51,152 bases of DNA, from the NCBI GenBank assembly GCA_023230855.1, contig JALNWQ010000022.1:1-51152 (forward strand), read 5' to 3'. Shown one piece after another: positions 24,393 to 33,620 of this stretch. A model generated the notes under the pieces. It ran no database searches. It was given only the letters and a program-made list of their open reading frames with translations, and was not told the origin of the DNA. The position numbers and the translations under genes were made by a program. Numbering within the stretch: the first letter of the stretch is position 1; every line of letters starts with the position of its first letter. This stretch comes from Solirubrobacteraceae bacterium (GTDB taxonomy: Bacteria > Actinomycetota > Thermoleophilia > Solirubrobacterales > Solirubrobacteraceae).

Positions 24393-26302
24393 ACGGGATC
24401 GCCTCCTGGAGGCGCGACGATCGACCAGATCGGTCGGCTGTCGCATCCGGGGCCGGACTGGCGGCTGCCACTGGCGGCCAGACGGCACGGCCCCTGCGTC
24501 GTGACCCGCGAGTTGCCCTGGTTCCCGCCGACGATCATGTAGCTACCGTCCGCGTTGACCTTCGAGACGAGATTCACGTGCTGGCTCGTCCCTGCGCTGG
24601 AGGGGCCGGTGCCGTAGGCGATCGCGGACCCCAGCGGCGGGACCTTGCCCCGCGAGGGCCTGCCGTGGTCCTTGAACAGCAGCTCGGGGTGCTTGGCCTT
24701 CGCCCAGATGTAGTGGTAGGCGGAGAACGCGTTGACGGGGATGTCGACCCCGGCACGACGCCACACGTTCGTCGAGAACCACGCGCACCACGCGAGTTGG
24801 AACGTCGGTGGCTGGAACCCCTCGAACGGTTGTGCGCGCCCGTTGCGTCCGACGTACTTGCTGGCGATCTGGGCGATCCGCTCTCCGGTCGGTCCGCTGG
24901 CCGGTGCGTCACCGCACCCCGTGGGGCCCGCTGCGAACTCGGCATCGGCGATCGCCCGGGCGATCGTGGCGATCTGGCGGCCACCGCCCTCGAGGGAGCT
25001 CTGCCCACCAAGCACGACCGCGAACCCGTACGTGCGCCCGCCGACGGTGATCTGCGCGGCCTGGTTGACCGTGCCCTCACGGCCGTCGACGTTCCAGCCG
25101 CCCTTCGACAGCACGGCGCCCGAGAACCCGGCGTCGAGGGCGCCGTAGCGGCCCGCACCGCGGATGCTGCCGAGGACTCCCGTGCCGTAGCTGCGGTGGC
25201 GGGTGGGTATGAGCCGGTCGATCTGCGCGAACAGCCGGGCGAAGTCCTGGGCGGAGACGGCGGCGGTGCCGAGGCGGTAGGCGATCGCGCGGCCCCGGCC
25301 GGCGGTGGGGTCCCACTGGCGCATCCCGACGCGTCGTGCCACCTGGTCGACCGCGCGTCGGCTCACGCGCGAGAGGAGCGTGTTGGCGGCCACGTTGTCG
25401 GAGTCGCGGATCATCCGGTCGGCGAGAGCGCGCTCCTGACCGGTCAGTGCTCGGTCCTTCGCGCGCTGAAGCAGCGCGACGAGGATCAGCGCCTTGGACA
25501 TCGACCGGCCGGTGTTGACCCGCTCGGGGTGGTAGCCGGCGACGAGGCGGCCCTGCTCGTCGACGAGCGCGAACCCCACCTGGCCGGTGGCGGTCTTGGC
25601 GGCGTCGACGGCCGCGTCAAACGTCGAGCCCGGGTTGCCGGACGGTGCGGCCTGAGTGGACGCCATCACGGTCGTCGGCGTCGTCGGGGCACGCTCGGCG
25701 TCGCGGGTGAGGCTGGCGTAGATCCGCGGCAGCAGCGGGTACCCGGAGGTCGCCCACCCCGAGCGCTGCAGCAGACCGATCGCGACCTGCGGGGAGCGCC
25801 CCGCACCACGCTCGTAGGCCTGGCGGATGCGATCGGAGGCCTTGGAGTTGATCGTCTCGCGCTTGCCCTGCACCCAGTCGGCCGTGGCGTTGCCGGCCCG
25901 GACGGGGTCTTGCCAGACCGTGCTGCTCTGGTAGGCGCCGGCGCCGGCGAGCGCGTCGAAGTACCCGACGTTGAGCCAGTTGTTGTTGCGGGCCCGCACG
26001 CGCGCCACCGCGGCCGGCCCGTTCTGCTCGTGCAGGATCTGGGCCCGGATCACCCACGCGTTCCAGCCGAGCCGCTTGGCGACGACGTCGGCAAACACGA
26101 GCTGCTCGGGGTACATCGTGTACGGCCCGAACCGCTGCGGACGCGGATAGGACCCCACGAACTGCACGTCCCCCGACGGGCCGTCGGCACCGCACCGCTC
26201 CAGCGGTGGCGGTTGGATCGTCGGCACGAGCAGCAGCCCGAGGAGGCCGAGCGCCAGGACGGCGCCGGCCCACCTCCCCCACCGCGTCCCGCGACGCCTC
26301 AT
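24389..26302 (-). CDS. Three-domain cell-wall enzyme of the transfer operon (glucosaminidase-like, beta-lactamase-like, CHAP)
   Basis: A 637-residue membrane-anchored protein (helix about 11-27). Domain 1, about 60-200, resembles glucosaminidase/lysozyme folds: IRAQILHEQNGPAAV with candidate Glu92, then NNNWLNVGYFDALAGAGAY. Domain 2, about 225-455, is class A beta-lactamase/D-Ala-peptidase-like: SMSK at 267-270 (SxxK), SDN at 301-303, and SKGG at 399-402 in the KTG position. Domain 3, about 470-637, is a CHAP amidase/endopeptidase with Cys506 (WCAWFSTNVWRRAG) and His575 (HVNLV). It occupies the slot of VirB1-type hydrolases that open the wall for the channel; the middle domain is unusual there. 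It overlaps both neighbours by 4 bases. Confidence 0.85.
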   Translation of the reverse strand: MRRRGTRWGRWAGAVLALGLLGLLLVPTIQPPPLERCGADGPSGDVQFVGSYPRPQRFGPYTMYPEQLVFADVVAKRLGWNAWVIRAQILHEQNGPAAVARVRARNNNWLNVGYFDALAGAGAYQSSTVWQDPVRAGNATADWVQGKRETINSKASDRIRQAYERGAGRSPQVAIGLLQRSGWATSGYPLLPRIYASLTRDAERAPTTPTTVMASTQAAPSGNPGSTFDAAVDAAKTATGQVGFALVDEQGRLVAGYHPERVNTGRSMSKALILVALLQRAKDRALTGQERALADRMIRDSDNVAANTLLSRVSRRAVDQVARRVGMRQWDPTAGRGRAIAYRLGTAAVSAQDFARLFAQIDRLIPTRHRSYGTGVLGSIRGAGRYGALDAGFSGAVLSKGGWNVDGREGTVNQAAQITVGGRTYGFAVVLGGQSSLEGGGRQIATIARAIADAEFAAGPTGCGDAPASGPTGERIAQIASKYVGRNGRAQPFEGFQPPTFQLAWCAWFSTNVWRRAGVDIPVNAFSAYHYIWAKAKHPELLFKDHGRPSRGKVPPLGSAIAYGTGPSSAGTSQHVNLVSKVNADGSYMIVGGNQGNSRVTTQGPCRLAASGSRQSGPGCDSRPIWSIVAPPGGDPV

Positions 26303-28008
26303 GCGGCCGTCCGTGTCGGCAGGCCAGGCGCCATCGCCCCGTCGGTGTCGGTCAGCTCGACCTCACGCCGGGACCGCAGGTGGTGCACCAGGCCCCACCA
26401 CTGGCCGACCTGCCAGAGCGCTTGGCCGGGCTCCAACGTGGCGACCACGGACGAGGCGGTCTCCGTCAGGTCCAGCTTCTCGCGAACGTCGGCGAGCTCG
26501 CCCTCGTCCTGCTTGTAGATGATCCGTGTGTCGGCATCGGCGAGGAGGCCCTTGGCGAGCTCGCGGGCGCGCGATCCGTCGTCACCGATCGACCGCAGAT
26601 CGGAGAACCGGTGCATGACCAGGACGTTCGCGACGCCGCTTGACCTCTGAAGCTTGAAATCGGACTGGTACTGCTGCGCCTGCCCCGGGATGGCCAGGAC
26701 GCGCCAGCCCTCGTCGTTGACGCGCAGCGTCGGCGGGGCCACGATCCCTTCTGCGGCGCACCGCTGTGCCCGCTCGATCGCCGCGGCGGTCAGAAACGCC
26801 GAGCAGCACATCATCGTGACGGCCAACGGGAGGTTGCGGCCCTCCTCATCACCAGCGAGGCGTCGCATGTCGCTGAGGTCGATCGAGATCGCCTGGCGCT
26901 CCCACGTGTCGTGCGGGATCGACGTCGGCCGATCGAACATGCCCGCCAGCGGGCCCTTGCTCAACAGGTGGAACTTGAGCATGAGGTCGCGCAGCTCCTC
27001 GCGGGCGTACTCCTTGGTCCCGTTGAGGGCGCGGGCGAGCTCCTCGTCGGGATCGCGCAGCGCCGCCTCGACGTGCGGCAGGCAGACCTCGTACCCGCCG
27101 GCGGCGGCCGCCGCACGGTCGGCCTGGGCCAGCGCGGCGAGGCTGCCGACCTCCTCCCGTGGGGTCAGCGGCCGCGACAGCACCGCACGGCACAGCGACT
27201 GCAACAGCGATCCCCGGGCGGCCGGATCGCCGCGATCGGTCAGCGGATTGAGGCTCTGCGGGTTGGGGTTCTGCGGCCCCTTGGGGCCGAGCTTGATCGT
27301 CACGCCACCGAGCGCCTCGACCAGCTGGCAGTACTCGCCCTTGGGGTCGATGAACTCGACCCGCCGTCCGAACACCGCCTGGCGCCACGCCAACGTCTTG
27401 ACCAGCGACGACTTGCCGTTGCCGGGCTGGCCGATCACCACAATGTTGGCGTTCTGGATCGCCTTGGGCCCGTCGGGATCGGGCGTCGCCGACCGTGCGG
27501 TGCGCGAATACAGGTTCCACGGGTCGAACGAGAACGCCCCACCACCGGTGACGTTGAGACCGATCACCGGACCGCGATGTCCGAGGCCCTCCTCGTTGAG
27601 GAACGGGTAGACCGCCGCGACGCTGCGCGTCGTCGCGACGTGCGGGTACTGCTCGGCGCTCATCGCCACCGGCAGGCCCGCCATCGCCGCCAGCCGCGCC
27701 AACAGCGGCCACGGCTCATCAAGCGTCGCCCACCACCGGGCGATCCGCTGACGCTCCCTCCGGGCCGTGCGGACCGCGTCGCGCAGCTCGTTCTCGCGCT
27801 CGCGGGCCTGGCGGTCGCGGACACGGCGCTCCGCCCCGGTGACCTGGCGTCGATCCTCCCGCAGTCGGCCCCGCTGTCGCGTGCGCTCCTCCCGCTCCCG
27901 GCGGCGGCGCGCGCGCTTGCTCGCGCGGCGCATCCCGGCACCACCGACGCCGGGAGCGAACTCGCTGTCCCACCACGCCCGGTCGCGATCCTCGCGCTCG
28001 GTGCTCAT
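26299..28008 (-). CDS. VirB4-type conjugation ATPase
   Basis: A 569-residue ATPase energising the secretion channel. Start ATG 28008 (MSTEREDRDRAWWD), overlapping the preceding stop by 4 bases. Residues about 25-90 are a highly charged Arg/Glu helix. The core has Walker A GQPGNGKSS (about 193-201), VEFIDPKGEYCQLVEALGG and Walker-B region LRVNDEGWRVLA. It lacks the N-terminal half usual in VirB4; that role probably falls to the SCO6880-like protein upstream, as in other actinobacterial systems. Confidence 0.93.
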   Translation of the reverse strand: MSTEREDRDRAWWDSEFAPGVGGAGMRRASKRARRRREREERTRQRGRLREDRRQVTGAERRVRDRQARERENELRDAVRTARRERQRIARWWATLDEPWPLLARLAAMAGLPVAMSAEQYPHVATTRSVAAVYPFLNEEGLGHRGPVIGLNVTGGGAFSFDPWNLYSRTARSATPDPDGPKAIQNANIVVIGQPGNGKSSLVKTLAWRQAVFGRRVEFIDPKGEYCQLVEALGGVTIKLGPKGPQNPNPQSLNPLTDRGDPAARGSLLQSLCRAVLSRPLTPREEVGSLAALAQADRAAAAAGGYEVCLPHVEAALRDPDEELARALNGTKEYAREELRDLMLKFHLLSKGPLAGMFDRPTSIPHDTWERQAISIDLSDMRRLAGDEEGRNLPLAVTMMCCSAFLTAAAIERAQRCAAEGIVAPPTLRVNDEGWRVLAIPGQAQQYQSDFKLQRSSGVANVLVMHRFSDLRSIGDDGSRARELAKGLLADADTRIIYKQDEGELADVREKLDLTETASSVVATLEPGQALWQVGQWWGLVHHLRSRREVELTDTDGAMAPGLPTRTAA

Positions 28009-29231
28009 CGCAGCCCCCGTCCCAACGGCAACGTCAGCGTCAGCGCGTCGGCCTGACGAGCGGCGAGAACCTGCAGTCGCAGCTTCGCCGCCGCCGCGTT
28101 CGTCTCGGTGCGGGCCCACGCCCGCTCCAGATCGCCCAGGTCGTCGCCGAGCACCGACGTGGTCACGTAGGCGGCGTGGTGGACCTCGGCATGGCCGGCG
28201 CCGAGCTCGCGCTCGCGACGGAACGCGCCGGCCCATCGCTGCTGCTTGTTGACGGTGGGGCGCTGCCCCATCCGGTCCATCGTCCGGGCGTCGACAGAGG
28301 CGTCCAACGCCTCCTGGCCGGCGTGACGGATTGCCGCGCCGGGGTCGCGCAGCTCCGCGACCCACGCAACCGCCCGCACCACGTACGGGTTGACGATCAT
28401 CGGGAGAAAGAACAGGGAGCCGACCTCGGTGGAGGGCCACTGTGCGACCCACGCGGTGCGGTGCAGCCCGCGATCGGCGTGCACGTAGGACCACTCGTCC
28501 AGCCGCGAGGACGGCCCGAGCTCCATGAGGTCGCCGACGTGCTGTGGTGCCTGGCGGCGTACCCGCTCGGCGAACTCCTCACGGTCCGCGCGGCCCCACG
28601 GGTCGTAGCCGGACCGGATCGCCTGCCATGCCTGCAGGCGATCGAGGACCCCGACGACCCGGATCTTGGCCTGGCCGAGCATGCCGGTGACGTGCTCGGT
28701 CTGCTCGCGCAGCTCCGCGAGCTGCGGCTCCAGGTCGCCGCCGCCGCGGTTGGCGCTGATCCACAGCAGGACCTCGCGTTGGTCGGCGGTCTGCTGGTAG
28801 CGCTCCAGCAGCTCGAGGTAGCTGTCGCGCACGTCGCTGGAGAGCCGCGGGTCGGCGGCCTCCTCGAAGTAGTCCAGCTGCCGGTTCGTGTCGCTGGGGA
28901 TCGACCGGCTGATGAATCCGATCCGTCGGATGCACGAGTTCGCGCCGGCGAGCGCGGCGACCAGGTCGCCCCAGCGTCGCAAGCGGGCCTCCTGCTCCCG
29001 CGTCGGCGCCAGCGCGAACGCTCCACCCTCCACGCGGATGACCGCCGTGAGGCGCTCGCGGCGGCGATCCTCGATCACCCCGACCGGTACCGGTCCGGGG
29101 ACCTCGTGCAGCCGGATACCCGACAGCTCGCGGGGCAGCGCCCGCGCGGCGCGCCGCGACGGCAACGGCACCGTGCCGACCGCCGACGGCCCTGCCGACG
29201 CGGTCGGCCGCGCCGAATTGAACAGACTCAT
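28005..29231 (-). CDS. SCO6880-like conjugation protein
   Basis: A 408-residue soluble protein. FALAPTREQEARLRRWGDLV, RRIGFISRSIPSDT and HRTAWVAQWPSTEVGSLFF match the family that sits between PrgI-like and VirB4 genes in actinobacterial transfer regions and stands in for the VirB4 N-terminal half. Long helices at about 150-200 (ELLERYQQTADQREVLLWIS). Four-base overlaps (ATGA) on both sides imply coupled translation and a stable complex with its neighbours. Confidence 0.85.
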   Translation of the reverse strand: MSLFNSARPTASAGPSAVGTVPLPSRRAARALPRELSGIRLHEVPGPVPVGVIEDRRRERLTAVIRVEGGAFALAPTREQEARLRRWGDLVAALAGANSCIRRIGFISRSIPSDTNRQLDYFEEAADPRLSSDVRDSYLELLERYQQTADQREVLLWISANRGGGDLEPQLAELREQTEHVTGMLGQAKIRVVGVLDRLQAWQAIRSGYDPWGRADREEFAERVRRQAPQHVGDLMELGPSSRLDEWSYVHADRGLHRTAWVAQWPSTEVGSLFFLPMIVNPYVVRAVAWVAELRDPGAAIRHAGQEALDASVDARTMDRMGQRPTVNKQQRWAGAFRRERELGAGHAEVHHAAYVTTSVLGDDLGDLERAWARTETNAAAAKLRLQVLAARQADALTLTLPLGRGLR

Positions 29232-29557
29232 CCGTTCTCCTTCTCGGGGTTCAGGGACAGCGGGTCGGAGAACCCGACCCGCTCTGGATCGACCGCCCAG
29301 CGCCGCGGCCCGCGGACCGCCCAGAGGCCGCGCCTGGCGACCCAGGCCGCCAACGACATGCCCTCCCAGCGCATGAGCACCACCGGCGCGATCACGAAGA
29401 TCAAGAGCGCCGCCAGCAGCACCCGGCCGGCGTACAGCGCGAGCATCCCGCCGCCGACCGTCACGCCCAGCGTGGCGAGCCGGCCGCTGCTGAGCCCGAG
29501 CACGATCCCGGGATCGTGCGGGTCGAACCGGTAGGTGGTTGGCACGTCGTCACTCAT
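29228..29557 (-). CDS. PrgI-like small membrane protein
   Basis: A 109-residue protein starting at ATG 29557, which shares one base with the preceding stop. TTYRFDPHDPGIVLGLSSGR is followed by two membrane helices (about 21-60: LGVTVGGGMLALYAGRVLLA and ALLIFVIAPVVLMRW). This is the PrgI/VirB3-like partner of VirB4 in Gram-positive systems, anchoring the ATPase to the membrane. It overlaps the SCO6880-like gene by 4 bases. Confidence 0.85.
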   Translation of the reverse strand: MSDDVPTTYRFDPHDPGIVLGLSSGRLATLGVTVGGGMLALYAGRVLLAALLIFVIAPVVLMRWEGMSLAAWVARRGLWAVRGPRRWAVDPERVGFSDPLSLNPEKENG

Positions 29558-31824
29558 CAGGACCCCCTCGTCCGCAGCCACCCGCGGACCGCTTCGTCAT
29601 GGGCACCGAACGCTTCGGCGACCCGCTCTGGCGACGTCGACGACCGACCACCGAAGCCGACGTCCTGCGCCACCCGGGCGGGCGACCCCGCGGCTGCCCG
29701 GCTGCCTCCCCGCCCGTCCGGGCCAGTGGTCGCGGTCGGCACCGCAGCGGCGGCGGCCGGCACGTGGCCGGGCCCGGTCCCGACGGCACCCACCTGGCCG
29801 GGGTCGGCCGGGCCCACGCCCCCGCCGCCACCGGAAACACCGGCCCCCACACCGGGGCCGGACACCCCGGCCTCCGGTCCAGTCGCGGGCCCGTTGGGCC
29901 CCGAGCCACCCGGCGCGTGCGCGTCGCTGCGACCCGCCCCGCTGCCCGCACCACCACCGACCGAGCTGGAGGTGGTGCCTTGACCCGGCCCGTCGCTCGA
30001 GGCCGCGCTGGTGCCGGCCTGGCTTTCGTCCGGCACCCCCGCCGCTTGCGGACCGCCGGCGGTCGCCGTCGCGGTGCCGGTGCTCGAAGAGACACCCCCG
30101 ACACCTGCCTGGCCGAGCCCCGCCAGGGGCCCATCTCCGGCAGCCTCCCTCGCGCGAGCGGCCGCCAGTCGCGATCCCGGCACCGCGCCGTCGATCCCGG
30201 CCCCTCCCCCACCGCCCGCGTCGACACCCCCGGCGCGGTCCGCAGCGCTCGCGGCGAGGGACCGCGCTGCGCCGACGTCCGAGGACCCCGGGGCGGCGCC
30301 GTCTGCCGGATCACCCGACCCGTCGTCGCGGGACGAGCCGCGTCCGGCCCCGCCGCCGAGCGCCATCGCTCCAGCGGTGAGAGCCATCCCGCGGCCGCTG
30401 ACCTGCGCGATCGCGCCGGCCCCGTGCAGCCCGAGCCACCCGACGACCCACCATCCCGCGAACGCGGCGAGCATGAGCAGGCCGCACCCGACCATCAGGC
30501 CCTGCAAGGTGGAGGTGCCGTCACTGCCGGCGGTCTGGGCGAGCGCCCCACCGGCCAGCAGCGTCAGGATCATCACCGGCTTGGCGACGATCACCCCGAG
30601 GCACAGCATCCCGAAGTTGGTGCCGATCTCCCGCAGCCGCGGCCACGCATAGGAGGCCAGAAGGACCCCGGAGAACAGCAACAGCAGCACGAGCGCGCCC
30701 TCGCGCACCTGCAGCTGGATCGCGACGAGGAGACCCGCGAGCATCGTGACCGCCGCGACGACGAGCCGCAACAGCCACGGGCCCTTCCCGTCGTCGGGTG
30801 GGGTGCCGTTGGCACCCGGCTGCGCACCCTCAGCGCCGCTGGCGGGCTGGTCGCTGGTGCTATCGGCGCCAGCGTCCGGGTTGCCCGGCTCGACGTTGGC
30901 GTAGCTGTCGCCCAGGTCGTTCCAGGCGCCGAGCGACCGCTGGCCCCAGTCGGACTTGGCGATGCCGTTGGTGACCTCGTCGGTGAAGACGATCCCGGCC
31001 CACATCAGCGACCCGACGAGGCCGATCAAGAACGCGGCGCCGATCAGGCTCTGCAGCAGCCGTCCCGCGTCGCTGATCCGACCCGAAAGGGCGGCGAACA
31101 TCGCGCCGATAAGGCACCCCAGGACCAGCAGGACGCCGGCGACGCCGTTGAGGTTCGAGCGGATGTCGCGGATCCACGTCGACGTCAGCGCCTTCCCCGA
31201 GGTGCCCTCGATGTCGAGGGCTTGCGTGAGGACCCACGCGCTGCCGTGCTGGGCGGAGTAGAGCAGCGCCGCCAGCCCGGCGGCCCCGGAGGCGAGCTTC
31301 GCGACCTTGGCGAGCTTCGCGAGCTTTCCGGCACTCGCGGCACCGCCGGCACCGACCGCCAAAACCTTCTTGCCGCCCTTGCGCACGAGGCGACAGACCG
31401 CCCCCGACGCCTTCGCTCCGGCCTTCACCGCAACGCCCGCAGGGCCGGTGATCGCCGGGACGTTCCCGACGCGCTTGAGGATCGGTCCGCACGCCGCCCA
31501 CGTGCCGACCGCGAGCCCTGCCGCGGCGAGCGCCTTGGTGTGCTTCGCGCCGAGCTCGACTGCGCCCTTGACCGCCTTGCCGCCGAGCTTGGCGACATCG
31601 CCGAGCACGTTGACCGCTCCGCCGGCGACGTCGCGGACCGCCCCGGTGGCGCCGGCGACCGCGGTCCCCTCACCGCAGACCCCGCCGAGCGGGCCGAGCG
31701 AGTCGCAGACGTTCGCCTGCGCCGACGCGGGGCGCATCGCCAGCGGTCCCGTCAGCGCCAGCAGCAGCGCCACCAGGACCACCAGCGCCGTCGGGCGCCG
31801 GCCGCGGTCGGGGACGAAGGTCAT
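29557..31824 (-). CDS. VirB6/TrbL-like polytopic transfer protein
   Basis: A 755-residue protein. A signal-like helix (about 14-37) is followed by an Ala/Gly/Lys-rich repeat region, then several membrane helices (SNLNGVAGVLLVLGCLIGAM, IGAAFLIGLVGSLMWAGIVF, LLRLVVAAVTMLAGLLVAIQ, LVLLLLFSGVLLASYAW, PVMILTLLAGGALA, GLLMLAAFAGWWVVGWLGL). The C-terminal 250 residues are disordered, Gly/Ser/Ala/Pro-rich. This layout fits the inner-membrane channel core. GGAG lies upstream of the ATG at 31824, which overlaps the preceding stop. Confidence 0.85.
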   Translation of the reverse strand: MTFVPDRGRRPTALVVLVALLLALTGPLAMRPASAQANVCDSLGPLGGVCGEGTAVAGATGAVRDVAGGAVNVLGDVAKLGGKAVKGAVELGAKHTKALAAAGLAVGTWAACGPILKRVGNVPAITGPAGVAVKAGAKASGAVCRLVRKGGKKVLAVGAGGAASAGKLAKLAKVAKLASGAAGLAALLYSAQHGSAWVLTQALDIEGTSGKALTSTWIRDIRSNLNGVAGVLLVLGCLIGAMFAALSGRISDAGRLLQSLIGAAFLIGLVGSLMWAGIVFTDEVTNGIAKSDWGQRSLGAWNDLGDSYANVEPGNPDAGADSTSDQPASGAEGAQPGANGTPPDDGKGPWLLRLVVAAVTMLAGLLVAIQLQVREGALVLLLLFSGVLLASYAWPRLREIGTNFGMLCLGVIVAKPVMILTLLAGGALAQTAGSDGTSTLQGLMVGCGLLMLAAFAGWWVVGWLGLHGAGAIAQVSGRGMALTAGAMALGGGAGRGSSRDDGSGDPADGAAPGSSDVGAARSLAASAADRAGGVDAGGGGGAGIDGAVPGSRLAAARAREAAGDGPLAGLGQAGVGGVSSSTGTATATAGGPQAAGVPDESQAGTSAASSDGPGQGTTSSSVGGGAGSGAGRSDAHAPGGSGPNGPATGPEAGVSGPGVGAGVSGGGGGVGPADPGQVGAVGTGPGHVPAAAAAVPTATTGPDGRGGSRAAAGSPARVAQDVGFGGRSSTSPERVAEAFGAHDEAVRGWLRTRGS

Positions 31825-33077
31825 CGCGGCCGCTCCATGATCGTCGGGCGCAACGGCACGACACCGCGCTGGAATGCCTCGGATCCCGCGCGCGCCTCGG
31901 GTACGTCGCCGAACACGCCGACGGCGCCGCCGAGGATCTCGCGCTCCTCCTCCAACGTCAGTGGGACCGCGATCGCGCGCCGCTGGCCGCTGGACTCGCT
32001 GACCCCGAGGCGCTCGACGTACAGGCTGATCGTGAACGGGTCTCGCGCCCGCTGGCGCCCGACGACCGCACCCATCGCGATCCAGCAGCGCTCCGCGCTC
32101 CTGGGCGGGCACCCGGTCTCGCGCCACGCAAACGGCGTCGCGTGCTGCCATCCCTCCGTGCGGCCGCCGTCCGGGCCAAGGCTGCCGGAGGAGTCCAGCG
32201 TCTGTGCGGTGGCCACCAGCCACTCCGCGTAGACGCGCTCCTCGTCCGCATCCAGCGCACCAGGATCGGTCGGGCCCGCACCGATCGGGCCGAGCGCGAA
32301 CGCTCGCGCGTCGGCCAGGTAGGCGTGCAGCGGGGCGCCGTTCTCGGTCGTGCGCCGCAGAATCCGCTCCGCCACAGGCTGGCCGTGCAGCTCCGGGGCG
32401 TTGGAGAGCGCCATTACCAGCGTCGGTTGCGGCTGATCGCGGGGCTCGTCGATGTCCCACAGGCGCCACCGGCCGTTCGTCCAGCGAAGCTGCACGTCGC
32501 GGAGCGACACCGACACGGCGGCCGGCCCGTCGTCGGCGCTGGAACTTGCCGACAGCAATGCGGAGAGCACCCGGACCGTGGCGCGGCCGTGCTCCTCGTC
32601 GTAGCGGCGCACGCGGTACCCGAACGGGACCGTCCACCACACCAACTCCCCCGACCGGGTCTTCAACGCGGCGTCAACGTTGTCGGCAGCGGCCCGGTCC
32701 GGGATCGACGCCGGGTCGCGACCGATGTCCCGATTGCCTGTCGCGATCGCCGCCGCGACCTCCGCGGCCTCGGCGCTGCTGGTCCCGCCGGTCAGCAGGG
32801 CGTTGCGCTGCCGGTTGTAGGCGATCGCCGCGGCCGCCGCACCGTCGGTCGAGCGGGCCACACCGACCACCGCCCGGCCGTCTCGCGTCAACAGCCTGGC
32901 ACCATCCCGATCCCCGTCGGCGCCCGCGCGGTGGCCGCTGCCGGTGCTCTCCTGCGACGCGCCCCGGATGGCCAGCACGCCGACCAGGGCGACCAGGGCG
33001 ACGAGGACGCCCCACCGCAGGCGCGGGGAGATCCCCCGCACCCAATCGCCGGCAATACCGATGAACTCGCGCAACAC
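31821..33077 (-). CDS. VirB8/TcpC-like bitopic transfer protein
   Basis: A 418-residue protein from a GTG at 33077. Short cytosolic tail, one membrane helix (about 22-38, WGVLVALVALVGVLAI), then an outside region with two alpha/beta domains: about 125-210 (VWWTVPFGYRVRRY, VSVSLRDVQLRWTNGRWRLW, typical of NTF2-like VirB8/TcpC folds) and a C-terminal domain around the Cys pair GCPPRSAERC. It likely scaffolds the channel in the wall. It overlaps the VirB6-like gene by 4 bases. Confidence 0.82.
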   Translation of the reverse strand: MLREFIGIAGDWVRGISPRLRWGVLVALVALVGVLAIRGASQESTGSGHRAGADGDRDGARLLTRDGRAVVGVARSTDGAAAAAIAYNRQRNALLTGGTSSAEAAEVAAAIATGNRDIGRDPASIPDRAAADNVDAALKTRSGELVWWTVPFGYRVRRYDEEHGRATVRVLSALLSASSSADDGPAAVSVSLRDVQLRWTNGRWRLWDIDEPRDQPQPTLVMALSNAPELHGQPVAERILRRTTENGAPLHAYLADARAFALGPIGAGPTDPGALDADEERVYAEWLVATAQTLDSSGSLGPDGGRTEGWQHATPFAWRETGCPPRSAERCWIAMGAVVGRQRARDPFTISLYVERLGVSESSGQRRAIAVPLTLEEEREILGGAVGVFGDVPEARAGSEAFQRGVVPLRPTIMERPR

Positions 33078-33087
33078 CGGACGGGCC

Positions 33088-33546
33088 TCAGCCGAACATC
33101 CAGGGCACGATCGTGGCGGCCATGCCCGCGATTGCGATGGCGCCGAGAATGCCCAGCACGGTCACGCGGAGCCCCTCGGAGTGATGAGACCCAGCGGACT
33201 TCAGGATCTTCGACGCGGGAGCGAACGCGATGATCGCCAGCACCCCGACGATCTGGACGCCGGCCTTCGCGACGCCGATGAGCTCGCCGCCCTTCTCCAG
33301 CCCAGGGGCATTCCAGTTCGCCGGCGCGTCGAGCACACCGGCCCCGGCGGAGGCGTTCCCCCCACCGGACTTCTGGCCCTGCTTCTGGATCTTCTGCGCG
33401 CCGCCCTGATCAAGGACCGACGACTGCGCCGCCGACACCGCCGTCAGCGGGCCCGACAGCAACAGCAGGGACGCGACGACTGCCGCCAGGGCCTTGCGGA
33501 CCGGACGCGAGCTAGAACGAGTGGGGGTCCTGCACGTGGGGTTCAT
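33088..33546 (-). CDS. VirB2/TrbC-like pilin candidate
   Basis: A 152-residue protein from ATG 33546 (MNPTCRTPTRSSSRPVRKAL). Signal peptide with cleavage near AVSAA (about 37), a Gln/Gly/Lys-rich spacer, and two hydrophobic helices (about 88-105, VAKAGVQIVGVLAIIAFA; about 128-147, VLGILGAIAIAGMAATIVPW). Signal plus two helices at the head of a transfer operon is the VirB2 layout; size is larger than most. It is the first gene of the leftward operon. Confidence 0.75.
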   Translation of the reverse strand: MNPTCRTPTRSSSRPVRKALAAVVASLLLLSGPLTAVSAAQSSVLDQGGAQKIQKQGQKSGGGNASAGAGVLDAPANWNAPGLEKGGELIGVAKAGVQIVGVLAIIAFAPASKILKSAGSHHSEGLRVTVLGILGAIAIAGMAATIVPWMFG

Positions 33547-33620
33547 GCCCCCCACCGTGCGCTGCTGTCGACGCGGCGACCAGACCACTCATGGCAAGTG
33601 GCCAGAACTGGTCAGTAGCC

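Noticed and set aside
21326..26518. Long plus-strand frames opposite virD4 and the cell-wall enzyme (914 and 729 codons)
   Set aside because: No family motifs, biased Gly/Arg/Asp composition, and the minus strand holds clear transfer genes with overlapping start and stop codons.
29539..32232. An 897-codon plus-strand frame opposite the VirB6-like gene
   Set aside because: Arg/Pro/Gly-rich antisense frame; the minus strand shows membrane helices and coupled starts.
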